DNA of 64,000 nucleotides from Acidimicrobiaceae bacterium. Its GTDB lineage: Bacteria > Actinomycetota > Acidimicrobiia > Acidimicrobiales > Aldehydirespiratoraceae. The notes beneath the pieces are model-generated. The model was not told the origin of the DNA and made no database searches. It saw only the letters and a list, made by a program, of their open reading frames with translations. Location: NCBI GenBank assembly GCA_028819005.1, contig JAPPMP010000046.1, positions 1-64,000 of the forward strand. The letters run 5' to 3'. The first letter of the stretch is position 1. Every line of letters begins with the position of its first letter. Positions 25,979-33,597 of the stretch are shown here, in pieces. The translations under genes were made by a program, and so were the position numbers.

Positions 25979-26455
25979 TCAGTCGCTCGGGGGGGCGCTG
26001 CGCGCGCTCAGTTGCTTTATTCGGTTCGTCACAGTCTGGCGGTCTCGATGAGCCTGCTCGTAGGCGAGGATCGTGTCGAGTTGCCTTTGGTCGAGCGCTT
26101 CTAGCTTCTCGAGCAACTGTGGTGCTGAGAAGGCGTTGTAGTTCTCGATCGGCAACCCGGGGTCGTCATCTTCGGGTTCGTCGGGATCATCGAGTTCATC
26201 GGGATCTTCGTGCCTGTCGGGGGTTATCAAGTCCACGGCGGCTCCCGCCGCCTCGAGCAACTGGCGAAACAATTGAGCCGTGTCGGCTCGTCCCCGATTG
26301 CCGGCGACCTTGCCCGCGAGTTGGGTCAATGCGACCTGACCCCTGCCGCGATCAGCGAGTTTCGGGATCAGGTCCCTGGCTTCCAACAGCAGACCGATCG
26401 GTGCGTAGACCAACAGATCGAGCAGTTGTCCACCAAGGTTCTCCTCCTCGCTCAC
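25979..26455 (-). CDS. Conserved actinobacterial-type protein of unknown function
   Basis: 158 aa from the GTG at 26455, which overlaps the upstream stop as GTGA. The N-terminus EEENLGGQLLDLLVYAPIGL could be an amphipathic or membrane-peripheral helix, followed by LLEARDLIPKLADRGRGQVA. A middle acidic stretch of Asp/Glu/Pro and a C-terminal ALDQRQLDTILAYEQAHRDR helix complete it. I do not recognise a catalytic motif. Coupling to the zinc-ribbon gene suggests joint function. Confidence 0.7.
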   Translation of the reverse strand: MSEEENLGGQLLDLLVYAPIGLLLEARDLIPKLADRGRGQVALTQLAGKVAGNRGRADTAQLFRQLLEAAGAAVDLITPDRHEDPDELDDPDEPEDDDPGLPIENYNAFSAPQLLEKLEALDQRQLDTILAYEQAHRDRQTVTNRIKQLSARSAPPSD

Positions 26456-26913
26456 GCGGCCCCAACCGGTCCCCCACAATGTGGGCATTCATCGTCGACG
26501 ACCGCCGCGCTGTTCACCAACAAGAAGCAATGCGGACACGAGAACTCGTTGTCGCCGCGGGCGACTACCGGTTCGGCTTCCCCCGAGGCTGCCGCAGGGG
26601 ATCGGACTGTGCCCGTCTCCTCCTCGTCGTCGGTTGCCTGGTCGTCACCGGCGGCAATGCGCTCTTTGAGGATGGCGTCGAGGTCTGCCTCCACGTCGTC
26701 TTCGTCTTCGTCGTCGAGGTCATCGTTGAGCTCTGCCTCCTCCTCGTCGTCTTCGTCTTCGTCGTCGAGGTCGTCCTCCAGATCGTCGTCGAGGTCGTCT
26801 TCGTCCAGTTCGTCACCGTTGAGCCCATCGTCCTCTTCGAGGTCGTGGTCGAAGTCGTCGTCGAGGTCTTCGTCTGAATCGATGTCGTCGTTGTTGGAGA
26901 TGTTGTCGTTCAC
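26452..26913 (-). CDS. Highly acidic protein with C-terminal zinc ribbon (DUF4193-like)
   Basis: 153 aa. About the first 80 residues are almost all Asp/Glu with few hydrophobics, encoded by a GTC/CTC-rich low-complexity tract. The C-terminus has a Cys4 zinc ribbon, FSCPHCFLLVN ... DECPHCGGPV. The Cys spacing and preceding LDAILKERIAAGDD recall the actinobacterial DUF4193 family. It may bind a basic protein or RNA polymerase, by inference. The GTG start has CAGGA upstream and a TATGAT -10-like element at about 26953-26958. It leads a three-gene operon. Confidence 0.72.
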   Translation of the reverse strand: MNDNISNNDDIDSDEDLDDDFDHDLEEDDGLNGDELDEDDLDDDLEDDLDDEDEDDEEEAELNDDLDDEDEDDVEADLDAILKERIAAGDDQATDDEEETGTVRSPAAASGEAEPVVARGDNEFSCPHCFLLVNSAAVVDDECPHCGGPVGAA

Positions 26914-26988
26914 CGTCGGTTCCTGAAGCCAGAAATGTTGCCGCGGATCATAGACAATGCGAAGCGCTACGCAACCTCAGGAAGCGGA

Positions 26989-28608
26989 TTAACCGAGATC
27001 GCGGTCTTGGCGGCGTTTCTCCGCGCGTTGTTCAGCAGACAGGCGGCCCAACGGCGTGTCAGAGGAGTAGTCGACGAAGCGCATCGCCTCGGCCAGCGCC
27101 ACATGCCCGGCCTTCTCCCTGATCTGAGTGTGCATGCGTTGACAGATGCGCCTGTAGGCTTCGTGTCCCTGCGGCGTGGTGCGCAGCTCGAGCATGTGCA
27201 TCGCCTCGCGGGCATTGAACTGCATCGAGTAGCGAATCCGGTAAGCCAACGACACTGCGTAACAGGCGCTGTCGCGATGCTCGCCGAGGAGCGCATTGTG
27301 AAGCGATTCCGAACGCGCCATTGCGGCGCGGTACTCCTCGGCGACCCCGGCAGCCTCAACCGCTTCGGGCATCACGTACCCATGGCGCGGCGACAGCGGC
27401 TGCCAGTCGATGGTGAGCATCCGGTGCCGCTGAAGGTCGCGGAAAGCGCCGTAGTCCGACAGAACGTCGAATCGGTAACCCGTCCGTTCGAACGCTCGCC
27501 CGGGCCGGTGGCGCCGGTTGTCGCGCTGCCCTACATAGGCCTTGACGACTTCGAGGCGCTCCTCAACCGACATCTGGTGGACCCGCGCCTCGACCATCCG
27601 CTCAGAGAGGGACGTGTAGGGATAGAGACAGGCGGTTACCACCTTCAATTCGCCCTCGGGATCGAAGTCGACCAGCTCGACGACGTCGTCGTCGACCACT
27701 CCCCCGGTTTCATAGCCGAAAATCTGGTCGCTGATCGCGTCCATCGAGTCGCGCGCGTCTTTGAGATAGTTCGTGGAGCGCACCCCGCGGTCAGGTAGGT
27801 CAACGCGCTTGAGGAAGGACGGGATCACCTTGCGCAGTTCGGTGAGCATCATGCCGGCATATGAGCGGGACTCGGGCAGAGGATGGCTTCTCATACGCAA
27901 CAGCAGCGCTTCGTAAGCCTGTCCCGTGCCGTATATTCCAACGTTGGACAACGACGCCGCGGGCAGCATTCCGCGGACGGCGTCGAGTGCCCTCGCTTTG
28001 ACGGCGGTGCGGTACGCAAAATCGCTGTCACCGTCGTTCTTCGGGATCGCCTCGCGAAAGAAAGTCTGCATTTGCGGGATGAGTTCCGAGTAGGCGTCGA
28101 AGATTCGATCCATGTCTGCGACGTAACGAGTGCCCAGTTGCGAACTCAAGATTTGCGGATCGCGGTAGTAGCGATAGCGCCCGCCCAGTCGCTCGTCATA
28201 AGCGATGTAGCGCGTGCTCTGTTCCAGGTATGCCATCAGGCGACCCCACTCGAGCACCTTGGTCAGGATGTTGGAAGCTTGCTCGCACGCCAGATGCACA
28301 CCGCCAAGCTGGGCCACGCTGTCGTCGCCGTACTCGAAGAAGACTCTGTCGTACAGTTCCTCTGCCCGCCGCAATCCGACCGTCGCATCGATGGTCTGGT
28401 CGCCCTCAATGTCAAGGTCGCCCACGAATTCTTGAAGGAACAACCGACGAAGGCTCAAAGGCGAGCGCGAATACCTGGCAAAGAGCGCTCCTTTCACGAC
28501 TTCTGGGAGGTTGACGAGCGCGAACACAGGCTGATCGAGATTGGTGAAATAGCGACGAAGAATGTCGGCCTCGTCAGCGCTGAAGTCCTCGGCTATATAG
28601 ACCGTCAT
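26989..28608 (-). CDS. Double-domain ThyX-like (FAD-dependent thymidylate synthase-type) protein
   Basis: 539 aa, about twice the length of ThyX. The N-terminal half has LEQSTRYIAYDE (about 128-139), like the ThyX SxRY segment, and the C-terminal half has DLQRHRMLTIDWQPLS with RHR at 394-396. The ThyX motif is RHRx7S; here position +8 is Pro with Ser two residues later, and the N-terminal half lacks RHR. It is therefore a fused, partly degenerate ThyX pair of the kind annotated in actinobacteria. Activity as thymidylate synthase is uncertain. The ATG at 28608 is 11 nt after the M20 gene stop; an upstream in-frame start lies inside that gene. Confidence 0.8.
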   Translation of the reverse strand: MTVYIAEDFSADEADILRRYFTNLDQPVFALVNLPEVVKGALFARYSRSPLSLRRLFLQEFVGDLDIEGDQTIDATVGLRRAEELYDRVFFEYGDDSVAQLGGVHLACEQASNILTKVLEWGRLMAYLEQSTRYIAYDERLGGRYRYYRDPQILSSQLGTRYVADMDRIFDAYSELIPQMQTFFREAIPKNDGDSDFAYRTAVKARALDAVRGMLPAASLSNVGIYGTGQAYEALLLRMRSHPLPESRSYAGMMLTELRKVIPSFLKRVDLPDRGVRSTNYLKDARDSMDAISDQIFGYETGGVVDDDVVELVDFDPEGELKVVTACLYPYTSLSERMVEARVHQMSVEERLEVVKAYVGQRDNRRHRPGRAFERTGYRFDVLSDYGAFRDLQRHRMLTIDWQPLSPRHGYVMPEAVEAAGVAEEYRAAMARSESLHNALLGEHRDSACYAVSLAYRIRYSMQFNAREAMHMLELRTTPQGHEAYRRICQRMHTQIREKAGHVALAEAMRFVDYSSDTPLGRLSAEQRAEKRRQDRDLG

Positions 28609-28619
28609 TCCTGCAGAGG

Positions 28620-29795
28620 CTATTCGCTTGCCGGGAAGGAGCCGCGGATGGCGGGTAGCGCGTCGGGATCTCCCCAACAGTCGACGATGGTCATCGCCAT
28701 GTTGAGCGCTCCGTCAATGACCGCTTGGTCCGCTGCCTCTGAGCATGCATGGGTCTCGAACTCTGGTGTGTGAATCGCCGTGCCCCGCGGAGCAACCTTG
28801 ATCATCGGATGGATCGACGGAACGGAGTGACTGACGTTGCCCATGTCAGTGCTGCCAACGACGACCCTCTTCTGGTCCTGGGGGCTCACCACACGGCCGT
28901 TGGCCTCCGAGTTGCGCACGTAGAGGTCGAGCAGCGGCCTGTTGTCGATCATGTCGTAATACGGTGGATCCTTCCAGACACTGTGCATCTCGCAGCAGGC
29001 CGCGGCGGCGCCGGCCTCGAGGCATGCCGTGAAACGCTCTTTGAGGCGTTGCAGGCTGTCGATATTGCCCGATCGCACGTACCATTGCGCCGCCGTGCGC
29101 GACGGGACGATGTTGGGCTTGTCGCCGGCTTCGGTGAAGATGCCGTGGATGCGCTCGTCGGGGCGGATGTGCTGGCGCAACGCCGCCACGGCGTTGTAAC
29201 CCAGCACGGCAGCATCGAGCGCGTTGCGGCCCAGATGCGGGGCCGCGGCGGCGTGAGATGCTTGGCCCTCATAGGTCACGTCGACTGTATGCACCGCTAT
29301 GACCTGCATCTTTTCGATGTCGTGGTCAGCGGGATGCACCATCATGGCTGCATCGACGTCGTCGAAGGCGCCTCTGCGGATCATGAACTCCTTGCCTCCA
29401 CCGCCCTCTTCTGCCGGTGTTCCCAGAATTGCCACCCGTCCGCCCAGGGCTTCGGCTGCAACCGCAGCGGCAAGGCCCGCACCGAGTCCCGCGGCTGCGA
29501 TCACATTGTGGCCGCAGGCATGGCCGATTCCGGGAAGCGCGTCGTATTCACAGCACACCGCGATGGTGGGACCGCCGCTTCCGGCGCGGGCGTCGAAAGC
29601 GGTCGCCAAATCGTACGCGCCGCGTTCGACGCGGAGACCCTCGTCTTCTATCGCGGCGGTGAGAACCTCGTGAGCGTGATGCTCCTCGAACCCGAGTTCG
29701 GGATTCGCGTGAAGCGAGTGCGAGATTTCCAGCAACTTCGGGGTCAGGCGTTCGACCTCGGCGCGGACTGCCCTCTTCGCCTCAATAACCTCCAT
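28620..29795 (-). CDS. M20 family amidohydrolase (AbgB-like)
   Basis: 391 aa. Metal-ligand motifs CEYDALPGIGHACGHN and LGTPAEEGGGGK, plus the dimerisation region YEGQASHAAAAPHLGRNALDA, place it with M20 aminoacylase/p-aminobenzoyl-glutamate hydrolase-like peptidases. Such cytoplasmic zinc enzymes cut N-acyl or gamma-glutamyl amides. The ATG start follows a TAGAAT element by 6 nt. The ThyX-like gene follows in the same direction. Confidence 0.88.
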   Translation of the reverse strand: MEVIEAKRAVRAEVERLTPKLLEISHSLHANPELGFEEHHAHEVLTAAIEDEGLRVERGAYDLATAFDARAGSGGPTIAVCCEYDALPGIGHACGHNVIAAAGLGAGLAAAVAAEALGGRVAILGTPAEEGGGGKEFMIRRGAFDDVDAAMMVHPADHDIEKMQVIAVHTVDVTYEGQASHAAAAPHLGRNALDAAVLGYNAVAALRQHIRPDERIHGIFTEAGDKPNIVPSRTAAQWYVRSGNIDSLQRLKERFTACLEAGAAAACCEMHSVWKDPPYYDMIDNRPLLDLYVRNSEANGRVVSPQDQKRVVVGSTDMGNVSHSVPSIHPMIKVAPRGTAIHTPEFETHACSEAADQAVIDGALNMAMTIVDCWGDPDALPAIRGSFPASE

Positions 29796-29801
29796 CCGGC
29801 G

Positions 29802-29807
29802 ATTCTA
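29802..29807 (-). promoter_or_regulatory. Leaderless -10 element of the M20 gene
   Basis: Minus-strand TAGAAT, 6 nt before the ATG at 29795. The rest of the 29796-29894 gap shows nothing else distinct. Confidence 0.5.
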
Positions 29808-29894
29808 GAGGGACTCGGCTGCCGCAACGGGCCTTGGGCGCCGAAATCTGGCCAAGTGACCAGTGCGGCCTCTCAGTCCCGGATATCAAGCCTC

Positions 29895-30506
29895 TCAGAT
29901 CCAGACGTCGAGAGCGTCGGGTTCTATGCGAATGCTCAATGTCTCGGCTTTGTCGTGAGCGATTCCGTCGAGGCTTATCGGCGTGGGGCGTTCGAGGTCC
30001 AGTTGCGCGGCTGCGCAGCGGCGAATCTTGATCTGGGGGTGTGGCAGGTGGGTTCCCGAGCGCAGTCTGGAGCGGGCCTTCAGGCGCTCGCTGACGGACG
30101 GGTCCGCTTCGATGAGATCCAGTCGCCCGTCGGCGGGGTGAGCTTTGGGAGCAACATTGAACTCGCCGATGAAGGCTGCGTTGGCCGCGACCACGATCGG
30201 GCCTCGCCACCAGGAACGACGCGCTATGAGATGGGAGACGAACCAGAACAGTCGTCCGTCGAGCAGAGCGACCCCGAGGTCAATTCGCAGATGAGTCCCC
30301 TCCCCCGCCCTCAGGGACGCCTCGTTGTTGCGAACGCCCAGTGTCCGGGCCAAATCACCGCCGAGGAGGCACAACGGCGGGGTGGGCTTGCGCGCCCGCC
30401 TGGGTCCGCTGATCGCCCGGTTCGCTTCGGCGTCGCTGCTCACGAAGATCGCGTCGTCGGGAACAGCTGCGGGTCTCCCCCAGTTCGAGCCCGGGCGGAC
30501 GGTCAC
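29895..30506 (-). CDS. Shortened lipid-kinase-like (DAGK/LCB5 C-terminal domain) protein
   Basis: 203 aa. The C-terminal part FNVAPKAHPADGRLDLIEAD ... LSIRIEPDALDVWI matches the second domain of diacylglycerol-kinase-like proteins. The nucleotide-binding first domain is nearly absent: a remnant GGDLARTLG stands where GGDGT would be. The GTG start overlaps the tatC stop as GTGA. In other actinobacteria a full-length kinase gene can follow tatC, so this may be a reduced descendant. Kinase activity is doubtful. Confidence 0.65.
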   Translation of the reverse strand: MTVRPGSNWGRPAAVPDDAIFVSSDAEANRAISGPRRARKPTPPLCLLGGDLARTLGVRNNEASLRAGEGTHLRIDLGVALLDGRLFWFVSHLIARRSWWRGPIVVAANAAFIGEFNVAPKAHPADGRLDLIEADPSVSERLKARSRLRSGTHLPHPQIKIRRCAAAQLDLERPTPISLDGIAHDKAETLSIRIEPDALDVWI

Positions 30507-31285
30507 TGCGATTCGGCCTTCTTTTTGGCTCTCCTGTCTCGGATGCGGCCGAACAGGATCGCGAACTCATAGAAGAGATACATCGGCACCGACAGCACCG
30601 AGAGCGTGAACGGATCGCCGCTGGGGGTTATGACCGCGACGAGTGCGACGATGCCGACGACCGCGTAGCGCCGGACCGCCCGGAGCGACTCGTTCTCGAC
30701 GATGCCCAGCACTTGCAGGAAGATCAGCACTATCGGGAACTCGAAACCGATCCCGAACGCGAGGATCATCTTGATGACGAAACCCAGGTATTCGTTGGGC
30801 GCGTACCATTCAACGAGGTCCTCTCCGCCCAGAGCCGACAGAAACTCGAGTGCCCGAGGAATGCTCCAGTAGGCCAGCGCCGCCCCAGCGAAGAAGAGCA
30901 GCACAGCGCTCACCATGAAGGCGATCGCGAAACGCTTCTCGTGGGAGAACAGACCGGGAGCCACAAAACGCCAGAGTTGCCACAGCAGTACCGGCATGGC
31001 TGCGATCAATCCGCCGTAGCCGGCCACGGAGACGCGCACGCTGAAGGGTTCGAAAGGGTTGCGGGCGTAGAGTTGGCATCCGCTTCCGAACACTTCGGTT
31101 GCCGTTCGATCCGCTTCGGGGAGTGAACGGCAGTACGGCTCGAGCAAGAAGTCGAGAATCCACGGATAGGCGATCCAGCAGGCGACAGCTCCCACGGCTA
31201 TCGCAATGAGTGAGACGACGATGCGACGACGGAGCTCTGTGAGGTGCTCCATCAAGGTCATGGGCGACTCTGATTTCGCGTTCAT
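30503..31285 (-). CDS. tatC: Twin-arginine translocase subunit TatC
   Basis: 260 aa, six predicted membrane helices. TatC signatures: MTLMEHLTELRRRIVVSL at the N-terminus, FEPFSVRVSVAGYGGLIAAM and the VITPSGDPFTLSVLSVPMYLFYE end. It binds the twin-arginine signal peptide of folded export substrates. ATGA overlap with tatA and GTGA overlap with the downstream gene show tight coupling. Confidence 0.96.
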   Translation of the reverse strand: MNAKSESPMTLMEHLTELRRRIVVSLIAIAVGAVACWIAYPWILDFLLEPYCRSLPEADRTATEVFGSGCQLYARNPFEPFSVRVSVAGYGGLIAAMPVLLWQLWRFVAPGLFSHEKRFAIAFMVSAVLLFFAGAALAYWSIPRALEFLSALGGEDLVEWYAPNEYLGFVIKMILAFGIGFEFPIVLIFLQVLGIVENESLRAVRRYAVVGIVALVAVITPSGDPFTLSVLSVPMYLFYEFAILFGRIRDRRAKKKAESQ

Positions 31286-31650
31286 GAAGCGGAGGTTTGA
31301 GAATCAGAGGGTTCACCGGCGGCTTTGGTTTCGGTTGAGTCGCTGCTGTCGATCGTCTCGGCGTCCGGTCCTGTCGGAGGCTCTGCGACCGCGTCGGCCT
31401 CTGAGACCCCTGCCGGGTCGACCGCAGCAGTGGAGGCTGTCACGCGTGCTCCCTTGGCCCGAGCTTCAGCTTCCACGACCGGGTCTTCAATCGCCTCGCG
31501 CATCTCTCGTTGGAATCCGCTGGAAATCCGTTTCAGCTCGCCGACGGCCCGCGCAACCTGGCGGGCGGCCTCGGGCAGTTTCTTCGGACCGAGGACGACC
31601 AGCGCCACCAGCAATATGACGACCACTTCCATTCCACCCAGGTTTCCCAT
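31282..31650 (-). CDS. tatA: Sec-independent translocase subunit TatA/TatB
   Basis: 122 aa. One N-terminal membrane helix (MEVVVILLVALVVLGPKKLP) followed by the amphipathic helix AARQVARAVGELKRI, then an acidic, disordered tail. The usual FG before the hinge is LG here. It forms the export pore with TatC. Whether it acts as TatA or TatB cannot be decided without the rest of the genome. The gene has a leaderless-type promoter. Confidence 0.9.
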   Translation of the reverse strand: MGNLGGMEVVVILLVALVVLGPKKLPEAARQVARAVGELKRISSGFQREMREAIEDPVVEAEARAKGARVTASTAAVDPAGVSEADAVAEPPTGPDAETIDSSDSTETKAAGEPSDSQTSAS

Positions 31651-31656
31651 GGACAG

Positions 31657-31662
31657 AGCCTA
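31657..31662 (-). promoter_or_regulatory. Leaderless -10 element of tatA
   Basis: Minus-strand TAGGCT, 6 nt before the tatA ATG, overlapping the stop of the preceding small gene. Confidence 0.5.
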
Positions 31663-31908
31663 CCGATCGATGGATTGGCGGCGCGAGCGGAGTCGGCGGA
31701 TCCTCGCGACCTGGTCCAGTTCCGACGCTCGGGTGCTCAACTCTCGGGTCAGATGCCGCAGATCGTCGTGGGCCACCGCTGCGGCGCGCGTTCGACGCAT
31801 CGAGTGGCGCAACCTGCCGATCTCTTCGGAGACCAGCTTCAGCGAGACAGCGAGTGCCGACAATGACACGACCACTGCTGCGGCTACCACGATCAACGCC
31901 CAACTCAT
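31660..31908 (-). CDS. Small membrane-anchored coiled-coil protein
   Basis: 82 aa. One N-terminal membrane helix (about 3-24) followed by a charged helix SEEIGRLRHSMRRTRAAAVA likely to be coiled coil. No family recognised. The ATG is 6 nt downstream of a TACGCT element at 31915-31920, so it probably has its own leaderless promoter. It sits just upstream of tatA-tatC, but a Tat role is not shown. Confidence 0.6.
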   Translation of the reverse strand: MSWALIVVAAAVVVSLSALAVSLKLVSEEIGRLRHSMRRTRAAAVAHDDLRHLTRELSTRASELDQVARIRRLRSRRQSIDR

Positions 31909-31914
31909 GGCGCA

Positions 31915-31920
31915 AGCGTA
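31915..31920 (-). promoter_or_regulatory. Leaderless -10 element of small membrane protein gene
   Basis: Minus-strand TACGCT, 6 nt before the ATG at 31908. Confidence 0.45.
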
Positions 31921-31971
31921 TCGCAGGGCACATCATCGTTTCTCAGCGGCGGCGCGCGCATACTGGCAGCC

Positions 31972-32679
31972 ATGACGACGCGATATGCGCCCCTGCGAGG
32001 TCCGGCAATCCTGTTCGCGCACCGAGGCGCCAGGACCCTCGAGCGGGAGAACACGATCGCTGCGTTCAAGCGGGCCGTGAGTCTGGGGGCCACCGGACTC
32101 GAGACTGACGCCTGGCTCACCAGCGACGGTGAGGTGGTCCTCGATCACGACGGCTACCACCGGCGGTTCCCGAGGCAGTGGCTCAAAGACACGAACAGGG
32201 CCGACCTGAAGGCACACATCTGCACGCTGGTCGAGTTCTACGACTCGGTGGGGATCCACCTGCCTGTGAGCGTGGATCTCAAGGATCCCGAAGCCTTCGC
32301 TCCGATTGTGGAGATCGCGCGGGAATATCGGACCGGGCAACAGCTGTGGATCTGCCACCCTGAATTGGACCTGCTGGCACAGTGGCGGCAAGGGGCGCCC
32401 GACGTGAGGCTCGTCCACTCGACCGCCATGCAGCGGCTGCCGAACGGTCCCGAGCGCCTCGCTGCCGAACTAAGCTCCGCCGGGGTCGATGCTGTCAACC
32501 TTCGGCAGGGCGAATGGACGGCCGGGCTCGTTGCGCTCTTCCACCGATTCGAAGTGCTGGCCTTCGGTTGGGACGCGCAGCACGAGCGCCAACTCGCTTC
32601 TCTGATCGACATGGGCATCGACGCTGTCTACAGCGACCACGTCGAGCGGATGGTGGCGGTGGCGGCAGCGTTCGACTGA
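31972..32679 (+). CDS. Glycerophosphodiester phosphodiesterase
   Basis: 235 aa. GDPD motifs: FAHRGARTLERENTIAAF (catalytic His and Glu), GLETDAWLTSDGEVVLDHD and a late GIDAVYSDH. No signal peptide is visible, so it is probably a cytoplasmic enzyme releasing glycerol-3-phosphate from phospholipid head groups. It is divergent from the tat group and convergent with lepB; a 55-nt repeat lies between the two stops. Confidence 0.9.
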   Translation: MTTRYAPLRGPAILFAHRGARTLERENTIAAFKRAVSLGATGLETDAWLTSDGEVVLDHDGYHRRFPRQWLKDTNRADLKAHICTLVEFYDSVGIHLPVSVDLKDPEAFAPIVEIAREYRTGQQLWICHPELDLLAQWRQGAPDVRLVHSTAMQRLPNGPERLAAELSSAGVDAVNLRQGEWTAGLVALFHRFEVLAFGWDAQHERQLASLIDMGIDAVYSDHVERMVAVAAAFD

Positions 32680-32696
32680 CGGGCCGCTCGGGCCGC

Positions 32697-32751
32697 GGCC
32701 CCGCAGTTGAAGCTGTTCGCACACCGATGCCCTCTGCCTGTTTGCAGGGCC
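32697..32751 (-). repeat. 55-nt palindromic intergenic element, copy 3 (inverted)
   Basis: Same 55-nt length as copies 1 and 2, in the opposite orientation, so it again follows a stop codon (lepB, 2 nt away) on its own strand. It matches the reverse complement of copy 2 at 44 of 55 positions by eye. Terminal arms are GGCCCCGCA and TGCAGGGCC. A family B fragment (GGGCCGCTCGGGCCGC) abuts it at 32681-32696. Confidence 0.7.
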
Positions 32752-32753
32752 CC

Positions 32754-33482
32754 TTACAAGAAACCGATGTCGCCGAGCGGCCAGACTTTGATGAATGCCC
32801 GGCCGACGATCGAGTCGATCTCGATCGGGCCGAAAGTCCGGGAGTCAGTACTGCCCTCTCGGTTGTCCCCCATCACGAAAACCGTTCCTTGTGGGACGAG
32901 GCAATAGTCGGCCGCGGCGGGTTCGTTCGCGCAGTTCATCAACCGTCCGTTGACGAAAGTGCTGGGTCGGTCCACGTACGGTTCGTCTAAGGCCTCGCCG
33001 TCGATCAGAACCCGGCCGTTCGAAAAGGAGATGGTCTCCCCCTCAAGGGCGATCACCCGTTTGATGAAATCCTTGATGTCTCCGAGTGCATCGTCGGGTT
33101 TCGCGAAGACGATCACATCCCCGCGTTCGACGTCGCCGAAGCGATAGCTGAGCTTGTTGACCAGAACTCGGTCGTCATTGCGGAGAGTCTCCTCCATGGA
33201 ACTCGATGGAATGTAATATGCCTGAACGAGGAACATTCGAATCAAAAGGGCCAACCCCAGAGCACAGACCGCTACTAGGAGCCACTCCACCAACGTCCTG
33301 AGAAGTTCCCGTGCGCTGTTGGAGCCCGGGGTCGATCCGAGTTCGTCGTCAGCGCCGAGGCCGTGGTCTGCGGCATTCTCCAGACCCGAATGATCTTCAG
33401 TCGGTTGGGTCTGCTGCACAGGGGTAGCTCCCGAAACGCCTAAGCCGTCTGGTGAACTGGGCGAAATCCCAGAGGCGCTCAC
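32754..33482 (-). CDS. lepB: Signal peptidase I
   Basis: 242 aa. A single membrane helix (TLVEWLLVAVCALGLALLIR), then the catalytic Ser in YYIPSSSMEETL and Lys in DFIKRVIALEG, and the conserved VPQGTVFVMGDNREGSTDSR. It removes signal peptides from Sec (and Tat) substrates on the outer face of the membrane. About 60 Ser/Gly/Asp-rich residues precede the membrane helix. Three in-frame starts lie within 7 nt (TTG 33488, GTG 33485, GTG 33482); the last is 7 nt from TATCGT. Confidence 0.93.
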   Translation of the reverse strand: MSASGISPSSPDGLGVSGATPVQQTQPTEDHSGLENAADHGLGADDELGSTPGSNSARELLRTLVEWLLVAVCALGLALLIRMFLVQAYYIPSSSMEETLRNDDRVLVNKLSYRFGDVERGDVIVFAKPDDALGDIKDFIKRVIALEGETISFSNGRVLIDGEALDEPYVDRPSTFVNGRLMNCANEPAAADYCLVPQGTVFVMGDNREGSTDSRTFGPIEIDSIVGRAFIKVWPLGDIGFL

Positions 33483-33489
33483 CACCAAG

Positions 33490-33495
33490 ACGATA
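33490..33495 (-). promoter_or_regulatory. Leaderless -10 element of lepB
   Basis: Minus-strand TATCGT, 7 nt before the GTG at 33482. Confidence 0.4.
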
Positions 33496-33514
33496 CCGCC
33501 ACCCTCGCCCGAAG

Positions 33515-33595
33515 GGGTGATCCGCGCGAGGGCCGCCGACGAGGGGTGACCGTGACCGGCGTGCGCTGGTGGGTGATCCGCGCGAGAGCCGCCGA
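33515..33595. repeat. 25-bp direct repeat pair upstream of lepB
   Basis: GGGTGATCCGCGCGAG followed by GGCCGCCGA (33515-33539) recurs at 33571-33595 with one mismatch, 56 bp apart. The pair fills the gap between the pafC stop and the lepB promoter and could be regulator-binding sites. Confidence 0.65.
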
Positions 33596-33597
33596 TG

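Noticed and set aside
25786..26877. Plus-strand open frame ending in Val/Val/Glu runs
   Set aside because: It is the complement of the Asp/Glu tract of the acidic zinc-ribbon gene.
28749..30572. Long plus-strand open frame of over 600 codons
   Set aside because: It is antisense to the M20 and lipid-kinase-like genes, shows no domain and follows from GC-rich third positions on the other strand.
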